Positions 39,002 to 46,900 of a stretch of 64,000 bases of DNA are shown here, one piece after another. The number at the start of each line of letters is the position of its first letter. Within the stretch, counting starts at the first letter, position 1. This DNA is from Arthrobacter pascens (GTDB lineage: Bacteria > Actinomycetota > Actinomycetes > Actinomycetales > Micrococcaceae), in assembly GCF_030815585.1 (NCBI RefSeq), contig NZ_JAUSWY010000001.1:992001-1056000 (forward strand), read 5' to 3'. The position numbers were made by a program, and so were the translations under genes. A model generated the notes under the pieces. It was given only the letters and a program-made list of their open reading frames with translations. It had not been told where the DNA came from and ran no database searches.

Positions 39002-39741
39002 TGGCCGGACTGCGGGCCCACCAGGACAAAGAACAGCTTCCCCTGGGTAGAAGCGCCTGCCAGGCGCGCTGCCTGCTCCGGATCCGCTGCCACCACGATC
39101 AGTCCGTCGGTCTCGCCCGTACCGAGCCATTGGCCTGTCTTGCCGCCCTGTCCTGAGGTCCACAGCACCGGGACGGCCGAGGCCAGCACCTCGGAGGGGG
39201 CTTGCTGGTCGTAGCCATTCGCCCTGGTCAAGACCACGTTGACAAGCTGCCCGGGCGATACCAGCTGGATCGACGACGGATCCGCCATTCTGAGGGGCAC
39301 GGCCGCTGATCCAGGGGGAGTGCCGGCCAGAAGTCCTGGCCCCAGCAGCTGGGCGTCAGTCACCAGCTGGCCTTTCCGTAGCGGCGCTGCCAACTGCTTG
39401 CCTGTAACGTCGCTGCTTTTCTGCAAGGACCCGGACGTCATCATGCCGGGAGGGATCTGGACTTCCTCCAGATCCGACACCACCATGGCCGCGCCTGCCG
39501 GAAGATCCCGCGCTGCAGCCAACGCGGTGACTGTATCGGCAGGCGGCGGCGTGAGCTGATGGACCGTGATGCTGGCAGCGATACAGAGCAGGAGCGCCAC
39601 CGACAGACGACGGTTCCGGCTAAGCCACAGCGTCATCCGATGGCCTGGCCGGCGCTTCATGGCGGGCGCGGCGAGGGTGCGCCGGGGTGCGCGCCGCGGC
39701 GGGGCTTTTCTCCGGCTGGGGCGAAAGAGTGTGGCGGGCAT
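38989..39741 (-). CDS. SAF-domain protein, CpaB/RcpC-like
   Basis: 250 aa. A basic N-terminus (many Arg/Pro residues) precedes one transmembrane helix (about 46-62) and an SAF domain (ARDLPAGAAMVVSDLEEVQIP). This layout is that of CpaB, a Flp/Tad pilus assembly protein, and of shorter actinobacterial SAF proteins. No other pilus genes are nearby, so a pilus role is uncertain. The ATG stands 6 nt after a TAGCGT -10 element. Its 3' end lies in a tandem repeat. Confidence 0.78.
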   Translation of the reverse strand: MPATLFRPSRRKAPPRRAPRRTLAAPAMKRRPGHRMTLWLSRNRRLSVALLLCIAASITVHQLTPPPADTVTALAAARDLPAGAAMVVSDLEEVQIPPGMMTSGSLQKSSDVTGKQLAAPLRKGQLVTDAQLLGPGLLAGTPPGSAAVPLRMADPSSIQLVSPGQLVNVVLTRANGYDQQAPSEVLASAVPVLWTSGQGGKTGQWLGTGETDGLIVVAADPEQAARLAGASTQGKLFFVLVGPQSGQAVG

Positions 39742-39747
39742 GGGCCC

Positions 39748-39753
39748 ACGCTA
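39748..39753 (-). promoter_or_regulatory. -10 element of leaderless CpaB-like gene
   Basis: TAGCGT on the minus strand, 6 nt before the ATG at 39741. Confidence 0.5.
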
Positions 39754-39866
39754 CGTTTGGCAGACTGAGGGACAACAGTGGCAGTGGCGCCTATGTGGAC
39801 AACCTGGCCGCCGGCGTCGAACTGTTTTAGGGCTTGACGCGTCAGCGTGGGCGGAAGCGCGCGGCG

Positions 39867-40127
39867 TCAGCTCGCTGCGGCCGCCGGAGCCGGTGCCGGG
39901 GCTGGCGCGGCGGGCGCGGCGGGTGCAGGGGAGACGGCGCTTCCCTTGGCATCGCGGGAGTCGGTCCGGTAGAAACCTGAGCCCTTGAAGACCACGCCCA
40001 CGCTGTTGAACTTCTTGCGCAAGGTTCCCTGGCACTCGGGGCAGGACGTCAGAGTACTGTCCGTAAACGACTGGACGATGTCGAAGGCATGGCTGCAATC
40101 CTTGCAGGCGTACGCATACGTTGGCAC
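39867..40127 (-). CDS. FmdB-family zinc ribbon protein (Ruc-like)
   Basis: 86 aa. MPTYAYACKDCSHAFD and SCPECQGTLRKKF give a CxxC...CxxC zinc ribbon; the last 25 residues are an Ala/Pro repeat that should be disordered. M. tuberculosis Rv0991c (Ruc), a redox-regulated chaperone, has the same build and the same neighbours (5-FTHF cyclo-ligase and galU), so a Ruc-like role is a fair inference. GTG start with GAGGAG 5 nt upstream. Confidence 0.85.
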   Translation of the reverse strand: MPTYAYACKDCSHAFDIVQSFTDSTLTSCPECQGTLRKKFNSVGVVFKGSGFYRTDSRDAKGSAVSPAPAAPAAPAPAPAPAAAAS

Positions 40128-40250
40128 TGGTGCTCCTCCTCTTGGGCAAACGAGAGGTCCCGTGCTGCGATGGTCGGAACCAACCGTCCATTAGCAGTCG
40201 CAGGGCCTGAGTGCCAATTCTATCATCCCGTCCTGTGGGGCTTGCTCTCC

Positions 40251-40871
40251 TCAGGCGTCTCCCAGGCTGACGAATCCTGCCGGCATCAGCGCCGCCGGTA
40301 CTTTCCGGTCAAAGACCTCGGCGGGAAGGCTGCCGGCAGGAAGCAGTTCCTGGTCGTAGACGACGGCTGCCAGCGGTACGTCCGGCACGCTGTCGGCGAG
40401 GGAGCCCAGCAAGACGTCGTAATATCCACCGCCCTGACCGATCCGGTTTCCGCTCCTGTCCACGGCCGTGGCTGGAATGAAGAGGGCCGCCACCCCGGCC
40501 ATGATTTCCAAGCCGTGACGGGTGCCGGCCGGCTCCAGGATGGGGGCGTACCGGCTCCGCACGAATTCCGCATCTGGAGTCCAATAGACCCAGCTTAGGC
40601 GGCGCTCCGGTTCGCAGACGGGGAGCAGGACTTCATGGCCCCGGCGGTGCAGGGCTCTGATCAGGGGCTCGGTTGGCGGCTCGAAGCCAACGCCCAGGTA
40701 AGCACAAAACCTCGACGGCGTCCCGCCCGCTATCTTTTCGGCCCACGCCAGGCCATGGACGGCAAGGGAGGTTCCAGCCGCTTCCCGCTGGCCGCCATCC
40801 ATCGTGGCGCGGCGTTCACGGTGCAGCGCACGGATCCGGTCCTTGCCTGCTTTGTTGCTGTCCCCGGACAT
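40251..40871 (-). CDS. 5-formyltetrahydrofolate cyclo-ligase
   Basis: Converts 5-formyl-THF to 5,10-methenyl-THF with ATP. 206 aa with KDRIRALHRERRATM at the N-terminus and the family signature GNRIGQGGGYYDVLLG near residue 145. The start is ATG 40871, with AGAGGAG 5 nt upstream. Divergent from galU, as in mycobacteria (Rv0992c-Rv0993). Confidence 0.92.
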   Translation of the reverse strand: MSGDSNKAGKDRIRALHRERRATMDGGQREAAGTSLAVHGLAWAEKIAGGTPSRFCAYLGVGFEPPTEPLIRALHRRGHEVLLPVCEPERRLSWVYWTPDAEFVRSRYAPILEPAGTRHGLEIMAGVAALFIPATAVDRSGNRIGQGGGYYDVLLGSLADSVPDVPLAAVVYDQELLPAGSLPAEVFDRKVPAALMPAGFVSLGDA

Positions 40872-40982
40872 TCCCACTCCTCTCTCCGCCCCAGACCATA
40901 TGTTCTGCTAAGTACCGTTCCGGCATACGTGCTGAACTTGGGCCGCCGCTTCAATAATTACTGAATGATTGGTCCCCTCCGT

Positions 40983-40988
40983 TAGATT
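40983..40988 (+). promoter_or_regulatory. -10 element of leaderless galU
   Basis: TAGATT with a 6-nt gap to GTG 40995. Confidence 0.6.
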
Positions 40989-40994
40989 AGTCCA

Positions 40995-41900
40995 GTGACT
41001 ACCACTGACCAGACAGTACGTAAGGCCGTTATTCCTGCTGCGGGACTCGGCACCAGGTTCCTGCCTGCCACGAAGGCCATGCCCAAGGAGATGCTTCCGG
41101 TGGTGGACAAGCCCGCCATCCAGTATGTGGTTGAAGAAGCCGTCAACGTGGGCCTCAACGATGTGCTGATGATTACCGGCCGCAACAAGCGGGCGCTGGA
41201 AGACCACTTTGACCGGGTCCCGGCCCTGGAAGCAACGCTGGAGGCCAAGGGAGACACAGCGAAACTCGCGTCCATCCAGGCAGCCAGCAACCTGGGAGAC
41301 ATCCATTACGTCCGGCAGGGCGACCCCAGAGGCCTCGGCCATGCCGTACTCCGGGCAAAGCAGCACGTGGGCTTCGAACCGTTTGCCGTCCTCCTCGGTG
41401 ATGACCTGATTGACGCCCGGGACGAGCTGCTCAGCACCATGATCGAAGTCCAGGCGAAGACCGGAGGGTCTGTTGTGGCCCTCATCGAAGTGGAGCCGTC
41501 CCAGATCAGCGCCTACGGCTGTGCCGACGTCCAGGGCATCGATGGCGAGGGCTTCGTCAGGATCAACAAGCTTGTGGAAAAGCCGGACGTGGACGAGGCA
41601 CCGTCCAATCTCGCCGTCATCGGACGTTACGTACTGCACCCGACGGTCTTTGAGGTCCTGGAGCGGACCGGTCCGGGCCGCGGTGGCGAGATCCAGCTGA
41701 CCGACGCGCTTCAGGAACTGGCAGCCGGAGACGGCGAAGGCTACGGAGTCTACGGCGTTGTCTTCCGGGGACGGCGTTATGACACTGGTGACAAGCTCAG
41801 CTACCTCAAGGCGTGCGTCCAGCTGGCCATCGACAGCGACGACCTGGGCCCCGGTCTGCGGGAGTGGCTGCCAGGCTTCACCGCAGGTCTTTCCAAGTAA
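40995..41900 (+). CDS. galU: UTP-glucose-1-phosphate uridylyltransferase
   Basis: Makes UDP-glucose from UTP and glucose 1-phosphate for surface glycans and trehalose. The nucleotidyltransferase signature AAGLGTRFLPATKAMPKEM is near residue 13, VVDKPAIQYVVEEA follows, and LLGDDLID carries the metal-binding Asp. 301 aa, full length. Leaderless GTG start. The RimJ-like gene begins 5 bp after its stop, so they form an operon. Confidence 0.95.
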   Translation: MTTTDQTVRKAVIPAAGLGTRFLPATKAMPKEMLPVVDKPAIQYVVEEAVNVGLNDVLMITGRNKRALEDHFDRVPALEATLEAKGDTAKLASIQAASNLGDIHYVRQGDPRGLGHAVLRAKQHVGFEPFAVLLGDDLIDARDELLSTMIEVQAKTGGSVVALIEVEPSQISAYGCADVQGIDGEGFVRINKLVEKPDVDEAPSNLAVIGRYVLHPTVFEVLERTGPGRGGEIQLTDALQELAAGDGEGYGVYGVVFRGRRYDTGDKLSYLKACVQLAIDSDDLGPGLREWLPGFTAGLSK

Positions 41901-41905
41901 AGCCC

Positions 41906-42526
41906 GTGCGCGCTGGTCCAATTTGGCCCGTAACGCTGGAGTGCGGCGACTTGGTCCTGCGACCCATCCGCTACCGGGACAAAAAGGAGTGGACCCAGGT
42001 CCGTGCGCGCAACAGCCAATGGCTGGCTCCCTGGGAAGCCTCCAACCCTGCACCCGGCGGAGGCCTGCCGGATTACCGGCACATGGTGCGGTCCCTGAAC
42101 ATCCAGGCTGCCCAGGCCACCGCCCTGCCATTCCTCATCACCGAACACACCCCCGGCTTCCGTTCACCGGTCATTGTGGGACAGCTGACGGTTTCCTCGA
42201 TTGTGTGGGGCTCGGCGCTGACGGCAACGCTGGGCTACTGGGTGGACCAGGCAAGGGCCGGTCACGGCATCGCACCTACTGCCGTTGCCATGGCCACGGA
42301 CCACTGCTTCCGGACCCTGGGCCTGCACCGGATGGAGATCAACATCCGTCCCGAGAACAGCCCCAGCCTGCGTGTTGTTGAAAAGCTGGGCTTCCGCGAC
42401 GAGGGATACCGGCCACGCTTCCTCCACATCAACGGGGAGTGGGCAGACCACCGTACGTTTGCCCTGACCTCGGAGGAGGTTCCGGAAGGACTGCTTCCGC
42501 GCTGGCTGGCGTCCCGGCCATCATGA
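41906..42526 (+). CDS. GNAT acetyltransferase, RimJ/RimL type
   Basis: 206 aa. LRPIRYRDKKEWTQVRARN opens the GNAT domain, and GYWVDQARAGHGIAPTAVA with MEINIRPENSPSLRVVEKLGF is typical of RimJ/RimL acetylases of ribosomal protein N-termini. GTG 41906 is chosen because it starts directly after galU and matches the conserved N-terminus; an ATG at 41813 would run back 90 bp into galU. It sits where Rv0995 (rimJ) is found in mycobacteria. Confidence 0.88.
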   Translation: MRAGPIWPVTLECGDLVLRPIRYRDKKEWTQVRARNSQWLAPWEASNPAPGGGLPDYRHMVRSLNIQAAQATALPFLITEHTPGFRSPVIVGQLTVSSIVWGSALTATLGYWVDQARAGHGIAPTAVAMATDHCFRTLGLHRMEINIRPENSPSLRVVEKLGFRDEGYRPRFLHINGEWADHRTFALTSEEVPEGLLPRWLASRPS

Positions 42527-42623
42527 TCCTGTTGATAGTCCCCGCGACGTCGCAAATCCATTGATTTGCCACCTAGCCGGCGACACACCGGAGGTAATGC
42601 GGCGGCCGCTGACGTAATGCTCT

Positions 42624-42629
42624 TACGGT
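42624..42629 (+). promoter_or_regulatory. -10 element of leaderless SepX-like gene
   Basis: TACGGT with a 7-nt gap to GTG 42637. Confidence 0.5.
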
Positions 42630-42636
42630 TTTGATT

Positions 42637-43599
42637 GTGGACTTCCCCCTTAGCAGCTCAGTCATCCTGGTGGTTGCTGTTGTGCTCTGGCTAGTGTGGG
42701 TCGCCCCGTACGTCCTACGGAACCGCACGCACCAGTTCCAGGCCGCAGCCGAGTTTTCGGCTGATGCACCAGCCGCTGAATCATCGAACCCGAGGGCCGG
42801 GACGGTAATGAATATCACCGCCCAGCAGGAGAAAGCCATGGACATCAGGAAGAGCCCCGCATCCGCAACGGACGCTGCCGGCGCCGCGACGTCGGGCAAC
42901 GCCCGCATGGCGACGTCGGGCACTTTCCGTATCCGATATGGCAGGACGGGCATCGCACTGGCAGGTCTGGCGGCATTGCTGACCGCTTTCGTTTCCGGGG
43001 TGCTGCTGCCGTTCGGGCTGGGCTCAGCCGTGCTTCCGGTAGGTTCCTTCGTAGTTGCCCTGTCCTCCTTCGTGCTGCTCCGACGGTTGGCTGTCCGGGA
43101 CCGCGGGGCCAAGGTCGAGGCGGCCTTCGCCGCCGCTATGAGCGCGCCGTCCCGGCGCCAGGACGGTTCCGCCGCTGCCCGGGCTACAACCGCCACGCCA
43201 AAGTCCACGCTGGCCCAGCCAGAGAGCCCGCTGTTCGATGCTGAGGCCCACCGGCCCAAGGCCAAGCCCCTGACTGCCATGGAACTCCGGGAAGCGGCGC
43301 TTGCGGTGGCTTTGGAGGCCGGAGACACCAGCGTCAGGGTGGCTGCAGCTGCCTCACCGGTTGGCGGAACCTGGGAGCCCGTGGATGTACCCAAGCCCGT
43401 CTACGTTGAGGCCGCCAAGGCTGAACGGCCCGCGCCGGAACCCCTCGATCTGCCCGAAGCCCCGAAAGCCGTGGGCAAACCGTCACTCAAGCAGGGTGTT
43501 CCCGCCGCGCCGGCAGCCACGCCTTCCGCCAAGCCGCTCACCAAGGCCCAGAGCGCCCTCAGCAACCTGGACGATGTCCTGCAGCGGCGCCGAGCCTGA
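42637..43599 (+). CDS. Membrane protein, SepX/GlpR-like (possible divisome factor)
   Basis: 320 aa. An N-terminal helix (SSVILVVAVVLWLVWVAPYVLR) is followed by a polar region, two further helices (about residues 105-150), and a long Ala/Pro/Lys-rich cytoplasmic tail ending in SALSNLDDVLQRRRA. The layout, and the place after galU and rimJ, match the actinobacterial SepX/GlpR family (mycobacterial Rv0996), which takes part in cell division. The match rests on layout and synteny more than on a motif. Leaderless GTG start. Confidence 0.65.
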   Translation: MDFPLSSSVILVVAVVLWLVWVAPYVLRNRTHQFQAAAEFSADAPAAESSNPRAGTVMNITAQQEKAMDIRKSPASATDAAGAATSGNARMATSGTFRIRYGRTGIALAGLAALLTAFVSGVLLPFGLGSAVLPVGSFVVALSSFVLLRRLAVRDRGAKVEAAFAAAMSAPSRRQDGSAAARATTATPKSTLAQPESPLFDAEAHRPKAKPLTAMELREAALAVALEAGDTSVRVAAAASPVGGTWEPVDVPKPVYVEAAKAERPAPEPLDLPEAPKAVGKPSLKQGVPAAPAATPSAKPLTKAQSALSNLDDVLQRRRA

Positions 43600-43661
43600 C
43601 CCTTCCGGCCGGCGAACCATCCGGAAGGCGGGACCTGAGACAGGGACCGGCTGGGCGCCAG

Positions 43662-43691
43662 TTGGTAATGCGTCCGGAAAATTTGTAGCCT
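43662..43691 (+). promoter_or_regulatory. Promoter of tRNA-Ala
   Basis: TTGGTA (43662-43667), 18-nt spacer, TAGCCT (43686-43691); transcription would begin about 35 nt before the tRNA. Confidence 0.5.
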
Positions 43692-43735
43692 AGGGTCACC
43701 GGCGCCGCCGTTCCCCAGGGTTCGCGGGCTGTTCC

Positions 43736-43808
43736 GGGGCTATAGCTCAGTTGGTAGAGCGCTTCGTTCGCATCGAAGAGGTCAGGGGTTCGAATCCCCT
43801 TAGCTCCA
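43736..43808 (+). tRNA. tRNA-Ala (anticodon CGC)
   Basis: 73 nt with a full cloverleaf: acceptor GGGGCTA/TAGCTCC, D-arm GCTC...GAGC, anticodon stem CTTCG/CGAAG around loop TTCGCAT (anticodon CGC, reading GCG), T-arm AGGGG TTCGAAT CCCCT. Discriminator A; CCA is not encoded. The 3' half is duplicated at 50797-50831. Confidence 0.95.
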
Positions 43809-43812
43809 CAAA
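43778..43812. repeat. Direct repeat, left copy (att-like, within tRNA-Ala 3' end)
   Basis: 35 bp from GAGGTC to CACAAA, covering the variable and T-arm and acceptor 3' strand of the tRNA. An identical copy lies at 50797-50831. Confidence 0.85.
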
Positions 43813-43858
43813 TGTGGTGAGTCGAGACATCCTTCACGGATGAGTCGAGTCCTCGGTT

Positions 43859-43888
43859 ACACCCCGGCCTTCGGACCGGGGTGTTTTT
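43859..43888 (+). terminator. Intrinsic terminator after tRNA-Ala
   Basis: ACACCCCGG, loop CCTTCGGA, CCGGGGTGT and then TTTT. It lies inside the left end of the putative island. Confidence 0.85.
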
Positions 43889-43893
43889 GCGTA

Positions 43894-43930
43894 AGGCGGC
43901 CATCCACCTGGAACAGATGAATGGCCGCCT
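43894..43930 (-). terminator. Hairpin at the 3' end of the GH43 gene
   Basis: A perfect 10-bp stem AGGCGGCCAT/ATGGCCGCCT with a 17-nt loop, just after the stop of the minus-strand GH43 gene; no T-run in that direction. Confidence 0.55.
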
Positions 43931-43950
43931 CCCGTTAGCGGGCGTGCTAC

Positions 43951-46900
43951 TTACCGGGTGATGCTCGCGGCCCGGAAGTCATCCAGCGTGCTGCCGGTTG
44001 CCAGCGTTGAGGAGATACCGGTCTTGCCGGTCTTACCGGCAAAGTACTGCATGTCTGCTGCGCGCAGCGGGACAACAGCCACGACGTCGGCATTGCGGTA
44101 GACGGTAACGGTGCCATCCACATAACTCGCGGTCATGACGTCCCCGGCATTGAATGAAGCAGCGACACCGCCGTAGGAGTACCAGGCGTTATTGTCGACA
44201 CCCAGGGTGGTCACCCGAACCGACTTCGTGGGCGTGTCATAGACCACCGAGACCGCCCCCGAGAGGAACGGCTTTCCGGACTGCGCCTTCAGGAGCACGC
44301 CCTGGACCGATTTCGGCGCGATGGCCTTCAAGGTCAAGGAAGCCGTCTGGTCGGACCCGAACGTGCTGGAGTAGAGCAGCGAGCCGCCAAGGAGCGGACT
44401 GAGGGTCTTGTCCTTGATGACGTAGGACTGGGGTCCGGTCTCGCCGCTCCACGAACTGCCAACACGACCGTTGGCGCGGTCAAAGGTGTCCAGTAAGGGC
44501 GCCTTGACCTGGAATGAACGGACGACGTCGGGCGCCGCCAGGAACCGCTGGTTGCCTTCCTGTTGGGCTGTGACAGTGCACGTCCCGGCCCCGGTGAGGT
44601 GAACGGAGGAGCCAAGCAGGGCGCACGAGCCGGCGGCTTTGAAACTTACAGGAAGGCCCGACGTTGATGATGCGCTGACGGTGAAGTCAGAGTCGCCGAG
44701 CGTTTTGGGGGTGATGTCGTCGAACGAGATCGACTGGCTGGCCGGTGCCGGGACGTCCACCGCTCCCTGGGTGGAATTGCCGGCTTTGTCGACGGCCCTG
44801 AACTCCACCGTTGCTGCCGTGCGGCCCCCGGGAATGGGCGCTGAGTACGGCGCCCATTCAGCCGTGCCACTACGGTACTCAAGGGAAGCGAGCCCTGAAT
44901 ATGGATCAACAGCGGTGAGGGTAAGCGTCCGGTCCTCGTCGAGGGTGGCAGCTGTTTGGGGCGCGGTCCGATCGATCTTCACCGCGATTGAGGCTTCCGC
45001 GGAGGTGTTCCCGGCCGCATCGGTCGCCCTTGCCCTGACGGTGTGGGGGCCGTCGGACGCGACTTCGAAGGAGGCGGAATACGGAACCCAGGAGCCGCCG
45101 TCGACCGCTACCTCCACCGTGGGAGCCGCGCCGGAGTTATCGCTGGCTTCAACGCTGACTGTGACAGGGTCCAGGTACCAGTCGCCGGCACCGTCAGGCG
45201 CTGCAGGCGCGGTGGCGATCATCACCGTCGGTGCGGAGGTATCGGCGAACTGTGGGCCGACACTTTCAAGGGTGGGGACTACCGGATTGATGGATCCATC
45301 CTCGGCGTAGGTGAGGCGGTCGATGGTGGTTTCCCGGTGCATCCCGTCTCCGCCCGGAATGGCAAAGCGGTGGTAAACGATGTACCAGTCGTCCGTACCC
45401 GGAACCTGCAGGACAGAATTGTGGCCGGTTCCAAGGATGCCCAGTTCGGGTTTCTTCTGGAGAATAACTCCCTTGTACGTCCACGGTCCGGCGATGCTGC
45501 TGGCCGTGGCGTAGCCGACGCGATAGTTCTCGCTCCTGGTGTCGTCGATCGAATAGGTCATGTAGTAGGTGCTGTTGCGCTTGTGGACAAAAGGGCCTTC
45601 CCTGAACTGGGTAAGGCCCCCTATCGTTTTCACGTTCGCAGCGCTGTAGGAGACCATGTCCGCGTTCAGTGGCACATAACGCGCCGTACCGTTGCCCCAG
45701 AACAGATAGGAGACGCCGTCGTCATCAGTAAAGACGGCCGGATCAATCTGTTGCGCGCCGCCGTAGGCAGCCTTGTCCACCAGTGGAGCGCCGGAGTCCA
45801 CAAACGGCCCCGTGGGTGAGTCAGCGACAGCGACGCCGATGCTTTGACCCGCGGTGAAGTAAAGGTAGTACTTGCCGTCTTTCGATGTTGCTGTAGGCGC
45901 CCACGCATTGGAATGTGTCCAGCTGACGTTCGCGAGGTCCAGCACGACGCCTTCATCCGTCCAGTCCACAAGGTTCTTTGAGGAGTAGGCGGAGAATTTC
46001 GTGCTGCCCCACGAGGCAATTCCGTCGGTCGTGGGGTAGATGTAATAGGTGTCTCCGTATACGACAATGTTGGGATCAGCGGTGTAGCCGGGCAGTACCG
46101 GGCTCTTCATCTCGAGCGCCGAAAAGGTCCATTCCGCCGTTGCACCATCCGGCGCGGTAACGGTGTACGTGACCGGCTTGGTTAGGTCCACGTTCGTACC
46201 GGAAGCCGGGCTCGAGACAGCACCGGGGAAGAGGCTGAACGTGGGAGCGAGCTTGCTCAAATCTGTCCCCGGTTTGACGGCAAAAGTGATCTTCTTGCTT
46301 GCGGTGTCCATGATGGGTGCCACTTTCAGCTCGCTGGCCTCGGTAAGGGAAACATCCGCGATTCCCGTTTTGTCGGCCGAAATGTTCCGGACTTCCTCGG
46401 CTGACAAGGCCCGGTTGTAGATCGCGAATTCGCGGATGGAGCCGTTCAGGGTCTTGTCCGCGCTGTAGACGGACTTGCCGAGGTAGTTGGCCGTGGTGCT
46501 GCCCAGGCCGATGTCCGCCGGGTTGAGCGTGGTGTTCAGGTTCTCGCCGACCTTGATGCCGTCCAGGTACACGGTGGCTACCGTGCCTTTCAGCGTATAC
46601 ACCAGGTGCTTCCACGAATCACGGGGAAGGGCCGACGTGCTGTTGGCAAGTTGCTCTGTTGACCAGTTGCCGGACGCAATGCCGGTCTTGTAGACCGAGT
46701 TGCCCGTGGCGAACAGGTAGCCGTTGCCGACACCGCCGGCGTCGGTGTTGCCGAATCCATAGATGAAGTAGGCCCCGCTTTGGGAGGCGCTGACCTTGAC
46801 ATCCGCTTCCACCGTCACGTCCTGGACCCCGGAGAGGATGTTATCCGGGACGTCCACGTAACCGCCGGCTCCGTCGAGCTTGAGGGCGCCATCCGGCTGC

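Noticed and set aside
43559..43903. Minus-strand ORF with GIRTPDLFDANEALYQLSYS
   Set aside because: It is an antisense translation of tRNA-Ala, and not a gene.
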